DNA from: a virus
Virus record (IMG/VR): IMGVR_UViG_3300030451_001161
Coordinates: 1-24,993 of that record
Length of the DNA stretch: 24,993 nt
Direction: 5' to 3' (one strand)
A program made the translations under genes and the position numbers. The notes beneath the pieces were generated by a model. It saw nothing but the letters and a program-made list of their open reading frames with translations. It had not been told where the DNA came from and searched no databases. Below, one piece after another: positions 5,805 to 13,372 of this stretch (position 1 is the stretch's first letter; every line of letters begins with the position of its first letter).

Positions 5805-6205
5805 GTTGTTCTCTCTGGAGCTTCATCCCAACTCTGGTCCTCTTCGTTCCAAAAATAGCTTTTTCCATCGTCAGGACATGCTACTGGGGAATCCCATAAA
5901 CAAGTAGTTTCATTAAATATCCAACTTGGGTAAGGTTGTGGAGGGATAAAAGCATCTCTATCTACATCGTATTTATACCCTTTTCCTGCATAATTTTTTC
6001 TTTGTCTTCCCTCATCTCCATCAATGACTGATTGATCTTCCGCTGGTTGGTTTGTTTCTGGATCGTAGTAAACTCCACCCCTTATGTTATATGAAGTCTT
6101 TAACCATGTGCCTGGAGTTTCATCTACGAATGTATTAAAAAACTCAGGTTCTGCGACAATAACATTAGTAACTATTCCACCACTTACTTTTGCGTAATGT
6201 GCCAT
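5801..6205 (-). CDS. Conserved marine-phage protein following the tail fibre
   Basis: A 134-aa soluble protein starting MAHYAKVSGGIVTNVIVAE and containing WLKTSYNIRGGVYYDPETN, RKNYAGKGYKYDVDRDAFI, then PYPSWIFNETTCLWDSPV and SYFWNEEDQSWDEA. I recall closely similar proteins in many cyanophages and SAR11 phages of both contractile and short-tailed types, always annotated hypothetical. The C-terminal half carries repeated W-x3-E/T-x3-W blocks, suggesting a small beta-rich binding module. Its place directly after the fibre gene hints at a fibre chaperone, accessory or virion decoration role, which is inference. A good AGGA ribosome binding site lies seven bases before the ATG. Confidence 0.75.
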   Translation of the reverse strand: MAHYAKVSGGIVTNVIVAEPEFFNTFVDETPGTWLKTSYNIRGGVYYDPETNQPAEDQSVIDGDEGRQRKNYAGKGYKYDVDRDAFIPPQPYPSWIFNETTCLWDSPVACPDDGKSYFWNEEDQSWDEAPERTT

Positions 6206-6216
6206 TTAATTTCCTA

Positions 6217-9200
6217 TTATATTTGGTAACGTATAATAACAATTCCTGAACCGCCAGAAGCACCAGAAGTATTGTTTGCGTAAGACCCTCCACCTCCTGC
6301 ACCTTTGTTTGTAGCTCCTGCGGATGGTGCGGTAGAACCATTACCTCCTAAACCTCCTCCATGACTTACAGTAGCTCTAGGATTACGAGTGTCATGTCCT
6401 CCTGCTCCTCCCCCTGCATAATCTACAGAACTTCCAGTAATTGAATTACTTAATCCTGCTCCTCCATTACCGAGTGAAGGACCACCAGTTGCTCCTACTC
6501 CTCCTGCTCCTCCACCGCCTGCACCAGAGTAAGGTGATGAAGATGTAGTATTTGTACCCCCTGCATATCCTTGACCTCCGGTTCCATTACCTCCATATTG
6601 AGTGGAAGAACTTTTATCACAAGCTCCTCCTCCAGAACCCCCATCGGCTCCATTATTTTCAATGGCAGATCCATTATAGAGACCACCATGCCCTCCACCA
6701 ACAGAGGCTCTTGCATTAAAGGATGAATCACTACCATTTGAATAAGACCCTCCTCCTCCACCAACAGTTACATAGTATGTACCTGCTCCTACAGTCATAG
6801 ACCCTTCAGAAGGACTACCTCCTCCAGAACCTCCAGACATGTTAGTTCGATAACCTCCTGCACCACCTCCTCCCCCACTAAATCCAATTCCACCTCCCCC
6901 TCCACCTGCAACAATTAAGTATTCAACTGAAAGATTTGGTATGACGTTTACAAAATTCGCTGAGCTATTAAAAGTGTGGATTCGGTAACTTCCTGAAGTT
7001 GTTATAGTACCTCCTGTGGGAAGTCCTACTTCTTTAGTTACACCATTTGAAGCAACAGAAGAATCACCATTATTAAATACTCTAATAGTTATTATATCTC
7101 CTTGGCTTTGATTATAAGCCTGAGAAGGTGTTGTAGTTGATATTATTCCAGAACTTGTAGGGGTAACTCCAGTTACTGTTGTAAGTAATGTGCTTCCTTC
7201 TTTGTACTCAATACTAACATTAGTTGTATCAAAACAAGATCCATTAATGGTTATAGTACTTGCTGACCCTGGAACAATAGCTCCATCAATTGAAGAGATA
7301 GAAGGTTTTACTGCATTTAAGGTGGTTGATAATCCATCAATATTACTAACAACATGATTGTGTGAATCATCAGCAATAACAATTGCATCGTATGTCCCAG
7401 AAACATCACCACCAAATGAAGCAGATGTTCCTATAGCACCAACATCAGATGCTGTTACACTGTGAGGGTTGCTTGTATCAGCAATATGATTATCAATAAG
7501 TGTATCAACTGCATCAACATAAGTTTTTGTAGTAGCATGTCCACTTGCCGTAGGTGCTGGTACAGTTACTGCTCCAGTAAATGTGGTATCTCCTGCTTTG
7601 TCTACTGATACTTTTTCAGTACCATTCGACTGAAGTTCAATAATGTTTCCACCAGTAGTCGTATCAACTTGATTAATAACAACTGCTTTACCAGTAGAAT
7701 TTTGTTCTACATTAATAGCATCACCTGTAGACGTTGAGTTAATATCTAAAGCAATGTCAGTTTGTGATCCTACATTATTATTTAATATTAATGATTCTGA
7801 TACTGTAGTTTCTGCATCAACAGTTGTAGTAGTTCCAGAAACTGTAAGGTTTCCTGAAAGCGTAAGGTTAGTAAAAGTTGGCGAATCAGAAGTTGCTAAA
7901 GCCTGTGGTGGTGAAGTTACTGGACTCCAACTACTTCCATCACTGTAATACAGAAGATTTGTTGTTGAATCGAAATACAAGTCTCCTTCTTGATGGGTAC
8001 TTGGAGCAGAACTTTGTGTTCCATGGTATACTCCAAAGAAATTATCATGAAGTGTTTGTGTAGCATTTTTATAATACTTAGCACTATACTCAGCATTATC
8101 TACTGTTCCTGATACATAAGTAGCCCAATCCTTTGCAGATCCTCCAGAAGCTGCACCTCTAGTTTGAGTTCCCTGTGCCCACTCTTTTGCTGAGTAACCT
8201 TGATCTGCTGTACCTGTATCCCCTGTAACTTGTCCTGATGTTAATGTTGCAAAGTCTTTTGCTTTTTCACGATAATGTAATGCAGATCGGTCTGAAGATG
8301 CTCCTCCTGGTACTTGGGTATCTTCTGCTGTTGTAGCATAACCTTTTGAAGAAGCTACAGTTGAACCTATTGCATACTCTTTTGCACTGTAATCGCTATC
8401 AACTTGTGCTCCTGTTACTGTAGCCCATTCTTTTGCAGAACCATCAGTAGGAGCATGAGTACCAGTTACACTAGCGTAAGCCTTAGCACTATATTCTGTA
8501 TCTACAGCACCATCAGATTTTTGTGCCCATTCCTTTGCTGTACCACCAGTAGCACTACTACCACTAGCATACTCTTTAGCACTAAATAATGAACTAGCAA
8601 CTGCTGTAGTGTCTTTACTTGCCCAATCTTTTGCAGAACCAGTGGGTACTGTAGTTCCAGTAGCGTGTTCTTTAGCTGAGTAAACACCAGATTGAGAAGT
8701 ACCAGTACCACTAGAAAACTCTTGTACTTCTGCACCTGAAGCAGTTGCATAAGAAGTTGAAGTAAGTTTAGAATCTTCTGAAGCGGTTGCTGAATTAGCT
8801 GCTGCACTTGCTGATCCAGCAGCATTTGATTCAGCATTACCTATATTACTTACTGATGTTGCTGCATCTTCAGCGTAGGTCTTAGCAGATTTAACAGCAG
8901 GACTAATTGCTGTTCCAGTATCATCAGTAATATTACTTGAAGAACTAGCCCACTCTTGGGCTTTTGTTCTATGGTGTTTTGCTGAATAACCATCGTTACT
9001 TGTAGCTCCACTTACAGGATTTGTGTATGTAACTTGAGTTTCAGCATTAGTTTGAGCGTATGCTTCAGCATTATCCTCATGTCTTCCAGCTTGTGTGTTT
9101 TGTGTGGTTGCTGTTGAAGAAGCATCACTTGCTGTAGTAGCATGATCAGAAGCAATTTCAGAATAGTGGAGTGCACTACGATCTGTAGATTGACCTCCAG

Positions 9201-9933
9201 GTACTTGAGTATTTTTTGCAGTCGAAGCCCAATTCTTTGCAGAAGTTACTGTACTACCAACTGCATATTCTTTAGCACTATATTCTGTTCCATCAGATTG
9301 CTCTACTGCACCTGTGTATGTATTAACAACACCACTTACTTTAGTAGCCCAATCGTTAGCTTCTAATTTAGAATCATTAGCATCATTTTTAGAACTCAAT
9401 GCATCATTTTTGTAACCTACTATTGTGTTATCATGAGTACTAAACTGAGCAAAGTTTACAGCATCATTAGCAGAACCACCTGTAGCTACATTTGTAATTT
9501 TAGCTGGATTACTAGAAATACTAGCATCCCATTCAGTACCTGCTGTATTTGAAGGTAATTTAGACTCTACAGCATCAATAGCTTCTTGAGCTACATGAAA
9601 GGTTTGTAGAGCACTATTATCTAAGTCTGCTTCTGTTAATACTGATGCATTCTGAAAATCAATCTGTCTGCTTGTTTTATTAGCAATCCTCTTAATAATA
9701 ATATTAGTAGGTTGATTAGATGTGATTTCATTTAAATCAATTCTTTTTTGAGTTGTATTAACAGTATAATCAGTATTTTCAGTTAGTTCAGTATTATCAG
9801 CAAATACCTTAAGTGTATCTCCAATACTAGAATTAAAATCTATACTTTCAACATCATACGATAGATTAGTAGATACACCAGAAGAATCAAATGTAATAGT
9901 ATTGTATGCTTTAGTTGTGGATGTAAGTGCCAT
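6217..9933 (-). CDS. Tail fibre protein with T7 gp17-like anchor and glycine-rich tip
   Basis: A 1238-aa fibre for host recognition. Residues 1-120 match the T7 gp17 N-terminal anchor (KAYNTITFDSSGVSTNLSY, IIIKRIANKTSRQIDFQN, LDNSALQTFHVAQEAID), which fixes the fibre to the tail. Residues 190-625 are an Ala/Ser/Thr-rich shaft with about fifteen SAKEYA/SAKEWA-like hexamers. Residues 640-675 hold the QEGDLYFDSTTNLLYYSDG segment common in phage fibres. A Thr/Ser beta-repeat region with an HIADTSNPHSVTASDVGA motif follows. Residues 876-970 resemble an IPT/TIG immunoglobulin-like domain. Residues 1009-1230 are polyglycine clusters ending GGSGIVIIRYQI, a likely adhesin tip. T7 gp17 has 553 residues, so this fibre is more than twice as long. 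It is much longer after an identical-type anchor, as expected of modular host-range evolution. Confidence 0.92.
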   Translation of the reverse strand: MALTSTTKAYNTITFDSSGVSTNLSYDVESIDFNSSIGDTLKVFADNTELTENTDYTVNTTQKRIDLNEITSNQPTNIIIKRIANKTSRQIDFQNASVLTEADLDNSALQTFHVAQEAIDAVESKLPSNTAGTEWDASISSNPAKITNVATGGSANDAVNFAQFSTHDNTIVGYKNDALSSKNDANDSKLEANDWATKVSGVVNTYTGAVEQSDGTEYSAKEYAVGSTVTSAKNWASTAKNTQVPGGQSTDRSALHYSEIASDHATTASDASSTATTQNTQAGRHEDNAEAYAQTNAETQVTYTNPVSGATSNDGYSAKHHRTKAQEWASSSSNITDDTGTAISPAVKSAKTYAEDAATSVSNIGNAESNAAGSASAAANSATASEDSKLTSTSYATASGAEVQEFSSGTGTSQSGVYSAKEHATGTTVPTGSAKDWASKDTTAVASSLFSAKEYASGSSATGGTAKEWAQKSDGAVDTEYSAKAYASVTGTHAPTDGSAKEWATVTGAQVDSDYSAKEYAIGSTVASSKGYATTAEDTQVPGGASSDRSALHYREKAKDFATLTSGQVTGDTGTADQGYSAKEWAQGTQTRGAASGGSAKDWATYVSGTVDNAEYSAKYYKNATQTLHDNFFGVYHGTQSSAPSTHQEGDLYFDSTTNLLYYSDGSSWSPVTSPPQALATSDSPTFTNLTLSGNLTVSGTTTTVDAETTVSESLILNNNVGSQTDIALDINSTSTGDAINVEQNSTGKAVVINQVDTTTGGNIIELQSNGTEKVSVDKAGDTTFTGAVTVPAPTASGHATTKTYVDAVDTLIDNHIADTSNPHSVTASDVGAIGTSASFGGDVSGTYDAIVIADDSHNHVVSNIDGLSTTLNAVKPSISSIDGAIVPGSASTITINGSCFDTTNVSIEYKEGSTLLTTVTGVTPTSSGIISTTTPSQAYNQSQGDIITIRVFNNGDSSVASNGVTKEVGLPTGGTITTSGSYRIHTFNSSANFVNVIPNLSVEYLIVAGGGGGGIGFSGGGGGAGGYRTNMSGGSGGGSPSEGSMTVGAGTYYVTVGGGGGSYSNGSDSSFNARASVGGGHGGLYNGSAIENNGADGGSGGGACDKSSSTQYGGNGTGGQGYAGGTNTTSSSPYSGAGGGGAGGVGATGGPSLGNGGAGLSNSITGSSVDYAGGGAGGHDTRNPRATVSHGGGLGGNGSTAPSAGATNKGAGGGGSYANNTSGASGGSGIVIIRYQI
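6244..6909 (-). repeat. Glycine-cluster coding region of the fibre tip
   Basis: This stretch encodes fibre residues 1009-1230. Runs such as AGGGGGGIGFSGGGGGAGGY, GSGGGSPSEG and GAGGGGAGGVGATGG alternate with short polar loops. Comparable glycine-rich motifs are known from gp38-type adhesins, where they form packed polyglycine-II helices with variable loops at the end. Here they would be the receptor-contacting tip. On the opposite strand it produces a long spurious reading frame. Confidence 0.8.
8248..8391 (-). repeat. Fibre shaft module, copy 2 of an internal duplication
   Basis: Residues 515-562 of the fibre (YSAKEYAIGSTV ... TQVPGGASSDRSALHYREKA) repeat residues 218-265 (coding 9139-9282), including the distinctive VPGG-x-S-x-DRSALHY core. 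The intervening distance is about 0.9 kb. The pair is a visible product of module duplication inside the shaft. Confidence 0.85.
9139..9282 (-). repeat. Fibre shaft module, copy 1 of an internal duplication
   Basis: Residues 218-265 of the fibre (YSAKEYAVGSTV ... TQVPGGQSTDRSALHYSEIA) match the second copy at 8248-8391 over 48 aligned residues without gaps. Both copies lie within the SAKEYA hexamer-rich shaft. Confidence 0.85.
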
Positions 9934-9937
9934 TTAG

Positions 9938-12900
9938 TTACTTTCTAAGTGTAGGAAATAAACTTATACCTGATTGTTTTTCAATACGATTACCTCCACG
10001 TATTCTTAGTATTTTAGTTCCAAGAATAGGGTTACGTTTGAAAAATTCCATTTCTGCTTGTTTTTTAAATTTACTTTTTATTTCTTGAAGTTGAGCAGCT
10101 TTAAACATATCACTACCAGTAGACTTATACTCTTTAGTATTCATCTTCTTTCTAAATGCTTGCTCAATAGTCATATTAGCAAGTTTAGTAGTACCTAATA
10201 TCTTTTGATAGTCACTAATTTGCTTAGATGTAAGTTTCTCACCTTCTATTGTTCTAGGTATACCTTCAGATAATGCAGGGTTACCTAACCTAACTATCTC
10301 AGCTACTACATCACTTTCTGTTGGTTTCTTTTGTTTAGAGTAGGGAAACCATAAGTATTCAGTTGGTTCCTGTGGTTGTCCTGTTACCCAATTGTATGCC
10401 GTATATGTTTTGGCACCCATGTTCTTGAGTAACTTCTCTTCAAAAGTTCTAGCTAATTGTACTCCTTCAGGTTCCTCTCCGAGAAAAGAAAAGAGTTGTG
10501 AAGGTGCTTTACCTCCTAATGGATTAAAAGTACTCGCCATTACATCAGGAATAAAAGTATCCAATTTATACACAGGATCATCAATAACTTCTGCAATGTG
10601 TTCTAAACCTCTTAATGTTCCTTCATCTCTAATAATACTCATCATAGAGATAGCCATACCATGAAACCAATCTTCTGCATCAGTACCTAATTCGTCATAC
10701 TTAATTGCATCAGTCCATGCTGCTACTGCTTTTAGTGGGATAGACCAAGGACTATATCTTCCGTAGTCATACCATTGTCCATCTATTTTAATAGAGTAAG
10801 GTTGATGTTCTTCTCTCCATAGTTTAGCGAGTCTAGGATCTGATGGTCCTGGACCTGTAATCTTTCCTTCTAAAGCAGCGAAAGAGAAAGACGATAGTAT
10901 AGACATAGTAGCTGCTAGTTCTCCTAGTGCTCTAGTTCTTACATCTATATTATCACTTGTTAACTGTTTGATATTGTATAGAGCACCTGGAGGTGTCATA
11001 CGAATACCTTTAGATATAATCTGTGTAGGAGTTCTTACAAAAGGGAATATTATTTGCATTCCTGGCATATAACCAAAACCAGTAGATAACTCACGGAATG
11101 CGTTAGTAAAGTTATTATCATCAGTATACGTGATTTCCCTAGAGTATTGTAAAGATCGTTCTCTAGTAGAAGTCATCATTACATCATCTATACTTTGTTG
11201 CTGTACATAAGATTTACCTAATGCTTCTCCATCATCTGAAAACAAATTATATAGCTTTTGTTGTACTTCTTTCTTACTAGCACCTTTATCTAAGAGTTCT
11301 TCTCCTGCAATAGCATAGGCTCGTGCATAGTAATTTAAATCTTTAATGAACTCATCAGTAGCATTTAAGGCACGATAGGATAAGGTACCTAAGTACCCAG
11401 ACATATTAATAGCAGTACGAGTAAACCATCCTACACCCATCGGTGCTTCTAATAATTTAGATGTATACTTGTTTGATCCTAATAAGTACTCAGCACTACC
11501 TCGATCTAAGACACCTTCGGTAGCAGTAACGTGAGGATCTAAAATTGCCTTATTATTTTTCAAGGCTTTGATAGCTTGTCTTCTAGCAATACCTACAGAA
11601 TACTTAAGACCAATCATGTGCCTTAAGATTTCTTTCCGTGCTTGTCTACGTTCTTTAGAGAGTGCAGTAGGTGTGGCTATAGAACCTAAGTATTCCGAGA
11701 GTGGTCTCGCAAATGTTTCAAAGATACCCATAGTGGCATTAAGACCAATGGTGGGTACGTTAAACAAAATGTTTCTTCGGAATCTCTCAGATAAGAAATG
11801 TTGAAGTCTAGTATTAAAAGTGTTTGTTCTAGCTATCTTGAGTATTTTATATCTAGCTTCTTTAGTTAGAGTATTTCGTCCACCAAACTGACCAGATCTC
11901 ATTGAGGCTTCTTGTACTCTCTTAGCTTTAGCCTTTAGTTTCTTTATGTGATTACTACCTAGTTTATTAAGCTGTTCAGCTAACTGAGCATCATTAAGAA
12001 ACCTAAGTTCGTTATCAGGTCTTCGTGTAATTATGTTTCCAGAAGCAGTAGTACGAGCAGCAGATGCTTGAAGTCTCTTACCTGCTACACCTAGTTCTCC
12101 AAAACTAGGCATCATCTCTTCTAGTTCGTGCATTCTAGCTAAGGCTTGCATATTGCTCATATCATCAGACCCTCTAGCAACAATCTTTGTTACTTGGTCA
12201 TACTCATCTGCAAACCAATGCACTGCAAACTTAGTGGCTACCATAAGAGATGACATCTGATCTACATCTCTAGTCTTTTTCTTTACTAGAGCAGTAAGAC
12301 CTTGTACACCATAAAGATTCAAAAGATCCATAGATTCTTTAGCTAGATCTTCATGCCTCTCTTTTACCTTTACATTAGCATTTACAGCACCACTAATAGC
12401 ATTTTCAAATGTATTAACAATACCAACTAAATCATCTCTATTCTTAAAACCTAATCTATTTCTATTGAAGTACTCTTGTCCTACATCGTCAATTTGACCA
12501 TTAGCTAACTTCTCAGTTAAATCTTTAACATCAAAATCAGTCATATCTAAAGATGCCTTAGGAGAATCCACTAAGGTTACTTTAGTACTCTTCTCTGCTC
12601 CTTCTTGTACAGCTTCTTCGGTAGTGTCCTGCACTACTTCATCTGTTTGTTTTGCACTTTGTACAGCTTTGTCAATATCTTTTTTACCTTTGGTTTCTGC
12701 TTTTGTAGCTTGTTCGATATTGTCGCTATACTTAATACCTTTGTATGCCTTAAGACCTCCAAAGAATGCTTCAGCCATTGATGCAGTAGTAACATCTTCG
12801 ATGCTCCTCTTTATCATAGCTACAACGATAGGATCGTCTTCTTTTACTGCTAGGTAGTCAAAGATAGGTTTCATAAACTCTGGACCCATCTCTTGACCTA

Positions 12901-13372
12901 AGTGTGCTAAAGACTCTGCATAGTTATCCCTAAGTAAAGAAGCACCTCCTTCAGCAGCTATATCTCTACCTACTCCCCATTGAACAGGAAGTACTCTTCT
13001 AGTTGCTAAGAATGTAGCAATAGGTTTTGTAATAGCCTTTGTGGTTCTCCCAGCTAATGTTTGTGGTTGAGGAGGAACAAAAGTATCTTCATAGAACTTA
13101 ATAGCATCATCTAAATACTCAGAACGATAGTCACCTTCGCCAAATAAAAAGTCTCCTCCAGCATCCCATAGTGAATTTAAGTTGTTAGCTGTATCCGAGA
13201 AGATCTCATTAATAGAACCTACGAATCCTTTACGTACTACATCATCAGTATCTGATAACAGTTGGCTACCAAAGTCAGTAACAGAATCTAAAACAGGACT
13301 TTCATTAGCATACTTTTTATATAGTTCTGAATTAGGATCTTTTAACTGTTCTTCTATACTTAATTCTGCCAT
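9938..13372 (-). CDS. Internal virion protein, T7 gp16-like (ejection protein D)
   Basis: A 1144-aa protein in the position of T7 gp16, the largest internal core protein that is ejected first to span the cell envelope. The motif IIFPFVRTPTQI at about 774-785, the RNILFNVPTIGLNATMGIFE block at 533-552 and the DGQWYDYGRYSPW block at 864-876 are characteristic, in my recollection, of gp16-type large virion proteins of podophages. T7 gp16 (1318 aa) begins with a lytic transglycosylase domain; I see no such catalytic motif in the N-terminal region here, only acidic helical sequence, and the protein is shorter by a similar amount. Residues 220-265 are a charged Lys/Glu/Gln linker. The start overlaps the upstream stop by one base (TAATG). 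Confidence 0.85.
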   Translation of the reverse strand: MAELSIEEQLKDPNSELYKKYANESPVLDSVTDFGSQLLSDTDDVVRKGFVGSINEIFSDTANNLNSLWDAGGDFLFGEGDYRSEYLDDAIKFYEDTFVPPQPQTLAGRTTKAITKPIATFLATRRVLPVQWGVGRDIAAEGGASLLRDNYAESLAHLGQEMGPEFMKPIFDYLAVKEDDPIVVAMIKRSIEDVTTASMAEAFFGGLKAYKGIKYSDNIEQATKAETKGKKDIDKAVQSAKQTDEVVQDTTEEAVQEGAEKSTKVTLVDSPKASLDMTDFDVKDLTEKLANGQIDDVGQEYFNRNRLGFKNRDDLVGIVNTFENAISGAVNANVKVKERHEDLAKESMDLLNLYGVQGLTALVKKKTRDVDQMSSLMVATKFAVHWFADEYDQVTKIVARGSDDMSNMQALARMHELEEMMPSFGELGVAGKRLQASAARTTASGNIITRRPDNELRFLNDAQLAEQLNKLGSNHIKKLKAKAKRVQEASMRSGQFGGRNTLTKEARYKILKIARTNTFNTRLQHFLSERFRRNILFNVPTIGLNATMGIFETFARPLSEYLGSIATPTALSKERRQARKEILRHMIGLKYSVGIARRQAIKALKNNKAILDPHVTATEGVLDRGSAEYLLGSNKYTSKLLEAPMGVGWFTRTAINMSGYLGTLSYRALNATDEFIKDLNYYARAYAIAGEELLDKGASKKEVQQKLYNLFSDDGEALGKSYVQQQSIDDVMMTSTRERSLQYSREITYTDDNNFTNAFRELSTGFGYMPGMQIIFPFVRTPTQIISKGIRMTPPGALYNIKQLTSDNIDVRTRALGELAATMSILSSFSFAALEGKITGPGPSDPRLAKLWREEHQPYSIKIDGQWYDYGRYSPWSIPLKAVAAWTDAIKYDELGTDAEDWFHGMAISMMSIIRDEGTLRGLEHIAEVIDDPVYKLDTFIPDVMASTFNPLGGKAPSQLFSFLGEEPEGVQLARTFEEKLLKNMGAKTYTAYNWVTGQPQEPTEYLWFPYSKQKKPTESDVVAEIVRLGNPALSEGIPRTIEGEKLTSKQISDYQKILGTTKLANMTIEQAFRKKMNTKEYKSTGSDMFKAAQLQEIKSKFKKQAEMEFFKRNPILGTKILRIRGGNRIEKQSGISLFPTLRK

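Noticed and set aside
6495-6764. Met/Glu/Val-rich frame within the fibre tip
   Set aside because: It is an out-of-frame reading of the glycine-codon repeats of the fibre gene on the same strand; composition is purely a product of the repeats.
8502-8837. 111-codon Leu/Gln-rich frame within the fibre shaft
   Set aside because: It is an alternate-frame reading of the SAKEYA repeat region of the fibre, with repeat-driven composition and no ribosome binding site.
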